Assembly (NCBI GenBank): GCA_036272815.1
Contig: DATAYA010000028.1
Coordinates: 1-5,826 of the forward strand
DNA length: 5,826 bases
From: DATAYA01 sp036272815
GTDB lineage: Bacteria > Pseudomonadota > Alphaproteobacteria > Acetobacterales > Acetobacteraceae
Reading direction: 5' to 3'
The notes under the pieces are model-generated. The model saw only the letters and a program-made list of their open reading frames with translations. It was not told where the DNA came from and did not search any database. The position numbers and the translations under genes are program-made. Positions within the stretch are counted from its first letter, which is position 1; each line of letters begins with the position of its first letter. Below, one piece after another: positions 1-5,630 of this stretch.

Positions 1-366
1 GAGGGCGACGTGCCGGAGGGCAAGCGCACGCTGCTGGTCGAGGACCTGACGACGGACGGGCAGTCGAAGATAAGGTTCGCGCAGTCGCTGCGGGACGCTG
101 GCGCGATCGTCAACCACACTTTCGTCGTGTTCTATTACGGCGTCTTCCCCGGCAGCTTCGAGCAGCTCGCGGGCATGGACATCGCCCTGCACCATCTCTG
201 CACCTGGTGGGACGTGCTGGAGGCCTGCGCCGACCGGCCGTATTTCTCCGAGGGCGCGCTCGCCGAGGTGCGCCGGTTCCTGGAGAACCCGGTCGCCTGG
301 TCGGCCGCCCACGGCGGCGTCGCCTCGGCGGATGAGGCGCTCGAGCGGCGGCGGACGGCGCTCTGA
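1..366 (+). CDS. pyrE: Orotate phosphoribosyltransferase, C-terminal part (5' end outside window)
   Basis: This is the C-terminal 121 residues of a PyrE-type enzyme, which transfers the phosphoribosyl group of PRPP to orotate to make OMP in cytosolic de novo pyrimidine synthesis. The reading frame is open from the first base, so the gene starts upstream of the window. The in-frame GTG at position 10 is very unlikely to be the real start because it falls just before the PRPP-binding motif. That motif is LLVEDLTTDGQSK at visible residues 11-23, with the acidic pair E14-D15 and the TTDGQS loop. It is followed by FVVFYYGVFP, an HHLCTWWDVL segment and a WSAAHGG tail, which I recall from alphaproteobacterial PyrE proteins. 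The family is usually about 210-240 residues, so roughly the N-terminal half is missing. The TGA stop (364-366) lies one base from the stop of a convergent gene, within a hairpin. The alternative is another type I phosphoribosyltransferase, but the flanking motifs favour PyrE. Confidence 0.9.
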   Translation, partial: EGDVPEGKRTLLVEDLTTDGQSKIRFAQSLRDAGAIVNHTFVVFYYGVFPGSFEQLAGMDIALHHLCTWWDVLEACADRPYFSEGALAEVRRFLENPVAWSAAHGGVASADEALERRRTAL

Positions 367-381
367 CCTAGCGGACCGTCC
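353..381. terminator. Candidate bidirectional terminator hairpin between convergent genes
   Basis: Bases 353-358 (GGACGG) pair with 376-381 (CCGTCC), and 359-362 (CGCT) pair with 370-373 (AGCG). This gives a 10-bp stem with a 2-base bulge (374-375) and a 7-base loop (363-369). The pyrE stop codon lies in the loop, and the opposing lipoprotein stop codon (368-370) lies across the loop and stem. No T-tract follows on either strand, so it is not a textbook intrinsic terminator. Its position at the meeting point of two convergent genes still suggests a shared 3'-end structure. Confidence 0.45.
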
Positions 382-619
382 CATAAGAGGGCGCGCCGAT
401 GCCGGGGCAGGAGCACGGTGCGCCGACCGGACCCTGCTGCGGCAAGGTGCAGGTGTAGGCGCCGGCAAAGCAGGTGTAGCCATAGCCCGGCGCGACCCCC
501 GGGGCCGGGGCCAGGGCCGCCTGACCTTCGCAACCGGCGAGCGCGCCCAGCAAGGCGAGGGCCGCGAACGCGATCGGTCGGCGCCTCGAACGCGGACGCC
601 GGACGGCGGCCTCGGGCAT
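368..619 (-). CDS. Small Cys-rich putative lipoprotein, function unknown
   Basis: This encodes an 83-residue protein of unknown function. The N-terminus is strongly basic (R7-R14), followed by a hydrophobic stretch (I16-A28) and a lipobox LAGC with the cysteine at residue 30. That is the pattern of a signal peptidase II substrate, with a mature chain of about 54 residues anchored in a membrane. Residue +2 after the cysteine is Glu rather than Asp, which would allow sorting to the outer membrane under the usual Lol rule. The mature part is Pro/Ala/Gly-rich and has four further cysteines (C50, C57, C69, C71). It ends in a Cys/Pro/Gly segment, GPVGAPCSCPGIGAPSYG at residues 63-80. I recall similar tails in short hypothetical proteins of acetic-acid-bacterium relatives but cannot confirm this. 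The start at 619 is supported by an AGGAG ribosome binding site with 6-base spacing. An in-frame ATG at 727 would bury the signal peptide and overlap the divergent gene's start. The gene is convergent with pyrE and divergent from the HAD-ATPase gene. Confidence 0.75.
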   Translation of the reverse strand: MPEAAVRRPRSRRRPIAFAALALLGALAGCEGQAALAPAPGVAPGYGYTCFAGAYTCTLPQQGPVGAPCSCPGIGAPSYGTVR

Positions 620-625
620 TGCGTG

Positions 626-630
626 CTCCT
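626..630 (-). promoter_or_regulatory. Ribosome binding site that sets the lipoprotein start
   Basis: Read on the - strand, AGGAG is followed by six bases (CACGCA) and the ATG at 619. It is one of the clearest Shine-Dalgarno sequences in the window, and it favours the short 83-residue form over the longer open frame reaching position 727. Confidence 0.75.
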
Positions 631-646
631 CTTTCTCCGCGCGCAC

Positions 647-675
647 ACGGTAGGCGGCGGCAGGCGGGCGGGCAA
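647..675 (-). promoter_or_regulatory. Weak sigma70-like promoter candidate for the lipoprotein gene
   Basis: On the - strand, TTGCCC (670-675) is separated by 17 bases from TACCGT (647-652). This would place transcription start near 640, about 20 bases upstream of the lipoprotein ATG. The -35 element is a fair match to TTGACA and the spacing is ideal. The -10 element keeps only the first TA and the final T of TATAAT. In such GC-rich DNA this could be chance. Confidence 0.25.
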
Positions 676-680
676 GATGC

Positions 681-702
681 GGAACGGTCACGGAACCGGC
701 AC
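681..702. repeat. 11-bp imperfect tandem repeat in divergent intergenic region
   Basis: GGAACGGTCAC (681-691) is followed directly by GGAACCGGCAC (692-702), matching at 9 of 11 positions. The unit length is about one helical turn. The pair lies between two divergent genes, 24 bases before the ATG of the HAD-ATPase gene, so paired half-sites for a regulator are possible. No regulator gene is in the window. Confidence 0.4.
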
Positions 703-725
703 CCGCGCCCCGCAGTTTGCCCGCC

Positions 726-2432
726 ATGCACTACGCAGCGCTTGCCACCGACTATGACGGCACCATCGCCCATGACGGCGCGGTGGACCCGCCGACCATT
801 GCAGCGCTAGAACGGCTGCGCGCCTCCGGCCGCCGGCTGGTGCTGGTGACCGGGCGCGAGCTGCCCGACCTCTGCCGGGTGATGAACCGGCTCGATCTGT
901 TCGATCGCGTGGTGGCCGAGAACGGTGGCCTCCTCTACCGGCCGGAGACGCGCGAGGAATGTCCGCTTGCCGAGCCACCGCCGGCAGCCCTGGTCGAGCG
1001 GCTGCGCGAGCGGGGCGTCTCGCCGCTTTCGGCCGGGCGGGTGATCGTCGCCACTTGGGAGCCCCACGAGACCGAGGTGCTGGCGGCGATCCACGACCTC
1101 GGGCTCGAGCAGCAGATCACGTTCAACAAGGGGGCCGTGATGGTGCTGCCGGCCGGCGTGACCAAGGAGAGCGGCCTGCGCGCGGCGCTGGCGGAGCTGG
1201 AGATCGCCCCGCTGAACTGCGCGGGCGTGGGCGACGCGGAGAACGACCTCGCGATGCTGGAGCTGTGCGGCGCCAAGGTCGCGGTCGCCAATGCGCTGGC
1301 GTCTGTACGGGAGAGCGCGGACCTGGTGACGGCAGCCGCCCGTGGCGCCGGGGTCGCGGAGCTGGTGGACCGGCTGATCGCGACCGACCTCGCCGAGATC
1401 GACCGCGCGGCACCGCGCCGGCAGGTGGCGCTGGCGCAAGGCGAGGACGGCGGCGAATTGCTGCGGATCGCGGCGCATCGCGAGACGATGCTGCTGGCGG
1501 GCGCCTCGGGCGGCGGCAAGACGACGGTGACGGTCGGGCTGCTGGAGCGGGCGGCGGCGGCGGGCCTGCAATTCTGTGTCGTCGATCCCGAAGGCGATTA
1601 CGACGGCATGGAGCAGGCCGTCGTCGAGGGCACGGAGACGCAGTCGCCGGTGGTCGCGCGCGTGGCCGAACTGCTGCGCAAGACGGGTGCCAACGTCACA
1701 GTCAGCCTGCTGGGCGTGAAACTGGCCGACCGGCCGGCCTTTCTTGCCGAGCTGCTGCCGGAGTTGCTGCGGCTGCGGGCACGGACGGGGCGGCCGGATT
1801 TCATCGCGATCGACGAGGCGCATCATCTGTTCCCGCAGGACGCGGACCCGGCGGGCACGGTTCTGCCGACCGGGCTGGAGGGCGTGCTGTTCATCACCGT
1901 CCGGCCGCAGTCGGTGGCCTCGCGCGTGCTCGACCTGGTCGGCCGCATCATCGCGGTGGGCGGCGAACCGGGGGCGGCGCTGGCGACGTTCTGCCGCGCC
2001 GCGGGATTGCCGGAGCCGCAGATCGCGGGCGCGCTGGAGACCGGGTTGCTGCTCACGCTCTCGCGGGATGATCCGCGGCCGCGCCGGCTGCGCGTGATCC
2101 CGGGGGCGGCACTGCACCGGCGACATGTGCGCAAATATGCCGAGGGGACGCTGTCGGAGGACCGCAGCTTCTATTTCCGCGGCGCGGACGGCCGGCTCAA
2201 CCTGCGCGCCACCAATCTCGCGATGTTCCTCGCCCTCGGCGATGGCGTGGACGCGGCGACCTGGGCGTTCCATCGCAAGCGCCGCGACTACTCGCGCTGG
2301 ATCGGCACCGCGATCAAGGATGCCGATCTCGCCCGCGAGATCGACGCGGTGGAGCAGGACGGATCGGAGACGGACACGGCGCGGCGCGCGGTGCGGGCCG
2401 CGATCGAGCGGCGCTACACCCTGCCCGCCTGA
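726..2432 (+). CDS. HAD-IIB phosphatase fused to HerA/DUF87-like P-loop ATPase
   Basis: This 568-residue protein, probably cytosolic, combines two enzymes. Residues 1 to about 215 form a HAD-superfamily phosphatase of the Cof/sucrose-phosphatase-like IIB type. Its motif I is DYDGT (nucleophile D9, acid/base D11), motif II LVTGR (T42), motif III K147, and motif IV GVGDAEND (D170, D174). All four catalytic motifs are intact. Residues from about 235 to 460 form a P-loop ATPase: Walker A GASGGGKTT (259-267, K265), a DPEGDY strand (287-292) like the DPHGEY of HerA-type translocases, Walker B FIAIDEAHH (359-367, D363-E364), and a sensor-like ITVRPQSVASR segment (390-400). The HerA-type HAS barrel is not evident. 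Residues 464-568 form a charged module with FHRKRRDYSRW (515-525) and IKDADLAREID. I chose ATG 726 because it directly precedes the HAD strand; TTG 717 adds only three residues. No good ribosome binding site is visible. The substrate is unknown: a sugar or polyol phosphate is possible, and DNA work is possible from the ATPase relatives. The gene is convergent with the DUF1275 gene, 8 bases apart. Confidence 0.85.
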   Translation: MHYAALATDYDGTIAHDGAVDPPTIAALERLRASGRRLVLVTGRELPDLCRVMNRLDLFDRVVAENGGLLYRPETREECPLAEPPPAALVERLRERGVSPLSAGRVIVATWEPHETEVLAAIHDLGLEQQITFNKGAVMVLPAGVTKESGLRAALAELEIAPLNCAGVGDAENDLAMLELCGAKVAVANALASVRESADLVTAAARGAGVAELVDRLIATDLAEIDRAAPRRQVALAQGEDGGELLRIAAHRETMLLAGASGGGKTTVTVGLLERAAAAGLQFCVVDPEGDYDGMEQAVVEGTETQSPVVARVAELLRKTGANVTVSLLGVKLADRPAFLAELLPELLRLRARTGRPDFIAIDEAHHLFPQDADPAGTVLPTGLEGVLFITVRPQSVASRVLDLVGRIIAVGGEPGAALATFCRAAGLPEPQIAGALETGLLLTLSRDDPRPRRLRVIPGAALHRRHVRKYAEGTLSEDRSFYFRGADGRLNLRATNLAMFLALGDGVDAATWAFHRKRRDYSRWIGTAIKDADLAREIDAVEQDGSETDTARRAVRAAIERRYTLPA

Positions 2433-2440
2433 ACGGCGGC

Positions 2441-3109
2441 TCACAGCACGATGGCGTAGACCGCGACGATCGCGGCCGGCAGTGCCAGCCCCCAGAGGCG
2501 GGCGAGCGCATAAGCTCCGGCACCGCTTGCAGCCCCGATCACGAAGGCCAGGATCACCGCCACGGTGGCACGCAGCCGCCCGCGCGTCGCCGCGTCGGCG
2601 TGGCGATTGAGCAGCCGCCCGAAATCGACCGCGGCCTGCGAGACATTCACCGTCATGGCACCCGTCGCGTTGCCGCGCGGCACGCCGAAGCGGTTGACCG
2701 CGTTGTGGACCCCCATCGCCGTGACCAGCATCAGCGCGACCACGACCGGCGGCGCCAGGGCGTGGTGCGGCCCCGCGAGCGGCGCGCCGGCCACCATGTC
2801 GGCTAGCAGCAGCACCACCTCAACGGCGAGCAGGGCGCGGATCGCGCGCCGGCCGGGCGGCCCGCAGCGGGTCACGGCCAAGCTCGCAGCCATCGCCGCG
2901 GCGGCGAAGACCGGCACGGCCAGCAGACGCCCGAGCAGGCCGGCGCCCGGCTGGTCGATGTTCGCGAAGATCAGTGCGAGGTTGCCGGTGACGTGGGTGC
3001 TGAACACGCGGACGGCGAGATAGCCGAGCACGTCTGTGTAGCCGGCGACGAAACCCAGCGCGACTTCTGCGCGGCCGTTGCCCCGCGGGGCGACGTCATC
3101 GTCCGGCAT
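2441..3109 (-). CDS. DUF1275 (YoaK-like) integral membrane protein
   Basis: This 222-residue, strongly hydrophobic protein belongs to the DUF1275/YoaK family, whose biochemical role is not established. The sequence shows about six membrane segments: roughly residues 14-34, 58-80, 88-108, 118-136, 180-202 and 204-222. The family signature follows the first helix as FSTHVTGNL (36-44). An internal related segment comprises MGVHNAVNRFGVP (132-144) and MTVNVSQ (152-158). The second motif has Val where I would expect the Gly of a TGN-type motif. The length is close to that usual for the family. The ATG at 3109 is 15 bases after the pheT stop codon on the same strand, so the gene is probably the last cistron of a pheS-pheT transcript. 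The ribosome binding site is poor. The junction is occupied by a small GC hairpin, so expression may depend on translation of pheT. The 3' end meets the HAD-ATPase gene tail to tail. Confidence 0.85.
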   Translation of the reverse strand: MPDDDVAPRGNGRAEVALGFVAGYTDVLGYLAVRVFSTHVTGNLALIFANIDQPGAGLLGRLLAVPVFAAAAMAASLAVTRCGPPGRRAIRALLAVEVVLLLADMVAGAPLAGPHHALAPPVVVALMLVTAMGVHNAVNRFGVPRGNATGAMTVNVSQAAVDFGRLLNRHADAATRGRLRATVAVILAFVIGAASGAGAYALARLWGLALPAAIVAVYAIVL

Positions 3110-3125
3110 GGCGCCGCAACGCGCC
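3110..3125 (-). other. Small GC hairpin at the pheT/DUF1275 gene junction
   Basis: GGCGC (3110-3114) pairs with GCGCC (3121-3125) around a 6-base loop, filling the 15-base gap and touching the pheT TAG stop. With no T-tract after it, it looks more like a structure that could mask the DUF1275 start or mark an mRNA processing site than a terminator. At 5 bp it may also be a chance product of GC-rich sequence. Confidence 0.25.
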
Positions 3126-5626
3126 TATCGCAGCACCGCGCCGGTCGCGCGCGCGACAGCCGCCACGACGCGGGCGCACGCCGCCTCGATCTCGGCATCG
3201 GTCAGTGTCCGCTCGCGCGGCTGGAACGTCACCTCGACCCCAAGCGATTTCGGTCCCGCGCCCAACGCCTCCCCGGCGTAGACGTCGAACAGCCGGACGC
3301 CCGCGATCAGCGTCCGCTCCGCCCCGCGCGCGGCGCGCAGCACCGCGTCGGCAGCCACGTCACCGGGCACGACAAAGGCGAAGTCGCGCCGCACCGGCTG
3401 GAACGCCGGCAGCTCCGGCGGCGCCCGGCGCCGGAGCTTCGGATCGGCGATCGCATCGAGATACACCTCGAACGCCGCCGCCGGCGCCGGCAGGTCGATC
3501 GCCGCCAGCACCGCGGGATGCAGCGCGCCGAAGGTCGCCAGCATCGCCCGCGGCCCCTGCCGCACCACGCCCGATTGTCCGGGGTGATAGAACCCCGGCG
3601 CATCCGCCGTCACGCTCAGTGCGTCGAGCGGCACGCCGAGCGCGGACAGCACCGCCATCACGTCGGCCTTCGCGTCCATCGCATCGGCCCCGCGCGACGG
3701 CTCGGCCCAATGCCGCGGCGTCCGCCCCGCGCGCAGGCCGGCGGCGGCGAGGCGCTCGCCGTCCCGCAGGAACGCCGGGCCGACCTCGAACAGCCCGACA
3801 TCGACGCTCCCGCGCGCCGCGTTGCGTGCGGCCGCGAGCGCCAGCGTCGCGATCACGCTCGGGCGGAGCTGGTCGAGGTCCGACGCGATCGGGTTGCGCA
3901 GCCGCAGGCTCTCCGGCGCCTCCCCGAACAGCGCCGCCCGGTCGTGCGCGAGGAAGCTGAAGGTGACGCACTCGGCGAGCCCCCGCCCCGCCAGCACCCG
4001 CCGCGCCAGCGCCGTCCGTGCCTGCCGCGCCGTGAGGGTCGCCGCCGGGACCGCCTCGGCGCGCGGCAGCGAGACCGGCGGCACCGCGTCGAGCCCGCGC
4101 AGCCGCAGCACCTCCTCGATCAGGTCGCATTCCGGCTCGGTCTCGGCGCGCGCCGCCTCCAGCACCGCGAGCCGGGCCGCATCCAGCCCCGGCGATGGAT
4201 CGAGCGCATTGTTGCCGAGATTGTAGCCGACGCCACCACCGACGCGGCCATCGGCCGCGATGCCGGCGATATCGTTGCGCCAGGACGGCACGGAGACGGT
4301 GACGCGCTCCGCGTCGCGGGCCAGCATCGAGAAGCCAAGCCGCTCCAGGCTGCCGACCGCCTCCGCCTGCGGCACGGCGGCGCCGCCGAAACTCTCCAGC
4401 CGGGCGAAGCGCAGGCTCGCGCGGCGCTGCCATTCCGGCTCGGCACCGGCCTCGGAGACGTCGCTCGCCTCGCCGCCGCAGACATCGACGATCATCGCGA
4501 TCGCGGCATCCAGCGCCGGCCGCAGCAGCGCCGGGTCGACGCCGCGCTCGAAGCGGGTCCGCGCGTCGGAAGTGATGCCGTGCCGCCGCCCGGTGCGTGC
4601 GACGCTCACCGGATCGAACAGTGCGCACTCGACGAACACCGATGTGGTGTCAGCGTCGCAGCCGGTCGCGGCGCCGCCGATCACGCCGGCGAGCGACTGC
4701 ACGCCGGCCGCATCGGCGATCACGCAATCCTGCTGCCCCACCACATACTCGCGCCCGTCGAGCGCCGCGAAGCGCTCGCCCGCGCCCGCCCGCATCACCA
4801 GGCGGCCGCCGCGCACCTTCGCGGCATCGAAGACATGCAGCGGCCGGCCGAGGTCGAAGGTGAAGAAATTGGTGATGTCGACGAGCGCGCTGATCGGCCG
4901 CAGCCCGATCGACTCCAGCCGCGCCGAAAGCCAGCGCGGCGACGGCCCGTTGCCCACGCCCCGCACGGTGCGCCCGAGCACCCACGGGCACGCTTCGGCC
5001 GCCTCGATCGCCCACGCGACCGGGCTCGGGAACCGCCCCTCGATGGCGGCGGCCGCCCAGGGACGCAGCGTGCCGAGCCCCGCCGCCGCAAGGTCGCGCG
5101 CGACGCCGCGCACCGAGAGCGCATCACCGCGATTGGGCGTGACCGCGATCTCGATCAGCGGATCGTCGAGCCCCGCCCATCGCGGATAGGGTGTCCCCAC
5201 CGGCGCGTCCGCCGGCAGGTCCATGATCCCCGAATGATCGTCGCCGAGGCCCATCTCGCGCGCCGAGAGCAACATCCCGGCACTGGTCACGCCGCGGATC
5301 TCGCCGGTCTTCAGCGTCGTTGCCGTGCCGGGGATGTAGCTGCCGGGCGGCGCAAACACGCCGAGCATGCCGGTGCGCGCATTCGGAGCACCGCACACGA
5401 CCGAGACCTCGCCGTCCCCGGCATCGACGCGGCAGACCCGCAGCCGGTCCGCGTTCGGATGTGGCAGCGCCTCGATGACGCGCGCGATGCGGAACGCGGA
5501 CAACGCGGCCGCACGGTCCTCGACGTGCTCGACCTCAAGGCCGATCGCATCCAGCGTCTCGGCGATCCGCTCGACCGGCGCTTCGGTATCCAGATGCGTG
5601 CGCAGCCAGGAGAGGGTGAACTTCAT
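3125..5626 (-). CDS. pheT: Phenylalanyl-tRNA synthetase beta subunit
   Basis: PheT pairs with PheS in the cytosolic (alpha-beta)2 enzyme that charges tRNA-Phe; the beta subunit binds tRNA and edits mischarged Tyr-tRNA. The 833-residue product shows the usual domains in order. An EMAP-type tRNA-binding fold lies at about 42-148 (HPNADRLRVC, 56-65; GMLLSAREMGLGDDHSG, 117-133). The B3/B4 editing region, about 160-395, holds TPNRGDALSVRG (163-174), DITNFF (250-255), RPLHVFD (261-267) and SDARTRFERGVDP (353-365). The B5 domain follows from about 400 to 520, then a catalytic-like core without class II catalytic residues. An FDX-ACB anticodon-binding domain closes the protein at about 741-833. E. 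coli PheT is 795 residues. Most of the excess is one 43-residue insertion in B5 that separates Mg2+ ligand D452 from D501/E504/E505. The ATG at 5626 begins the typical MKFTLSWL. It is 4 bases after the pheS stop codon, with GAGG overlapping that stop (2-base spacing) and GAGGG 11 bases upstream, so translational coupling is likely. Confidence 0.97.
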   Translation of the reverse strand: MKFTLSWLRTHLDTEAPVERIAETLDAIGLEVEHVEDRAAALSAFRIARVIEALPHPNADRLRVCRVDAGDGEVSVVCGAPNARTGMLGVFAPPGSYIPGTATTLKTGEIRGVTSAGMLLSAREMGLGDDHSGIMDLPADAPVGTPYPRWAGLDDPLIEIAVTPNRGDALSVRGVARDLAAAGLGTLRPWAAAAIEGRFPSPVAWAIEAAEACPWVLGRTVRGVGNGPSPRWLSARLESIGLRPISALVDITNFFTFDLGRPLHVFDAAKVRGGRLVMRAGAGERFAALDGREYVVGQQDCVIADAAGVQSLAGVIGGAATGCDADTTSVFVECALFDPVSVARTGRRHGITSDARTRFERGVDPALLRPALDAAIAMIVDVCGGEASDVSEAGAEPEWQRRASLRFARLESFGGAAVPQAEAVGSLERLGFSMLARDAERVTVSVPSWRNDIAGIAADGRVGGGVGYNLGNNALDPSPGLDAARLAVLEAARAETEPECDLIEEVLRLRGLDAVPPVSLPRAEAVPAATLTARQARTALARRVLAGRGLAECVTFSFLAHDRAALFGEAPESLRLRNPIASDLDQLRPSVIATLALAAARNAARGSVDVGLFEVGPAFLRDGERLAAAGLRAGRTPRHWAEPSRGADAMDAKADVMAVLSALGVPLDALSVTADAPGFYHPGQSGVVRQGPRAMLATFGALHPAVLAAIDLPAPAAAFEVYLDAIADPKLRRRAPPELPAFQPVRRDFAFVVPGDVAADAVLRAARGAERTLIAGVRLFDVYAGEALGAGPKSLGVEVTFQPRERTLTDAEIEAACARVVAAVARATGAVLR

Positions 5627-5630
5627 CGCC

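Noticed and set aside
717..725. TTG start three codons upstream of the HAD-ATPase ATG
   Set aside because: It adds only three residues with no supporting ribosome binding site. The ATG directly precedes the first HAD strand.
620..727. In-frame extension of the lipoprotein to an ATG at 727
   Set aside because: It would put 36 mostly unstructured residues ahead of the signal peptide and overlap the divergent gene's start. The AGGAG site points to 619 instead.
959..2071. A 370-codon + strand frame within the HAD-ATPase gene
   Set aside because: It is a low-complexity Arg/Gly/Ala translation in a shifted frame of a gene whose own frame has all the expected motifs.
2425..2439. 5-bp hairpin CCGCC/GGCGG over the HAD-ATPase stop codon
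   Set aside because: The stem is short and has no T-tract, so it is too weak to call a terminator in GC-rich DNA.
807..2444. A 545-codon open frame on the - strand opposite the HAD-ATPase gene
   Set aside because: Its Arg/Gln/His/Pro-rich composition shows no motif, while the + strand frame carries complete HAD and Walker motifs.
2461..2475. 6-bp perfect hairpin CCGCGA/TCGCGG just downstream of the HAD-ATPase gene
   Set aside because: It lies inside the convergent DUF1275 coding sequence with no T-tract. It could end the HAD-ATPase transcript, but nothing separates it from chance.
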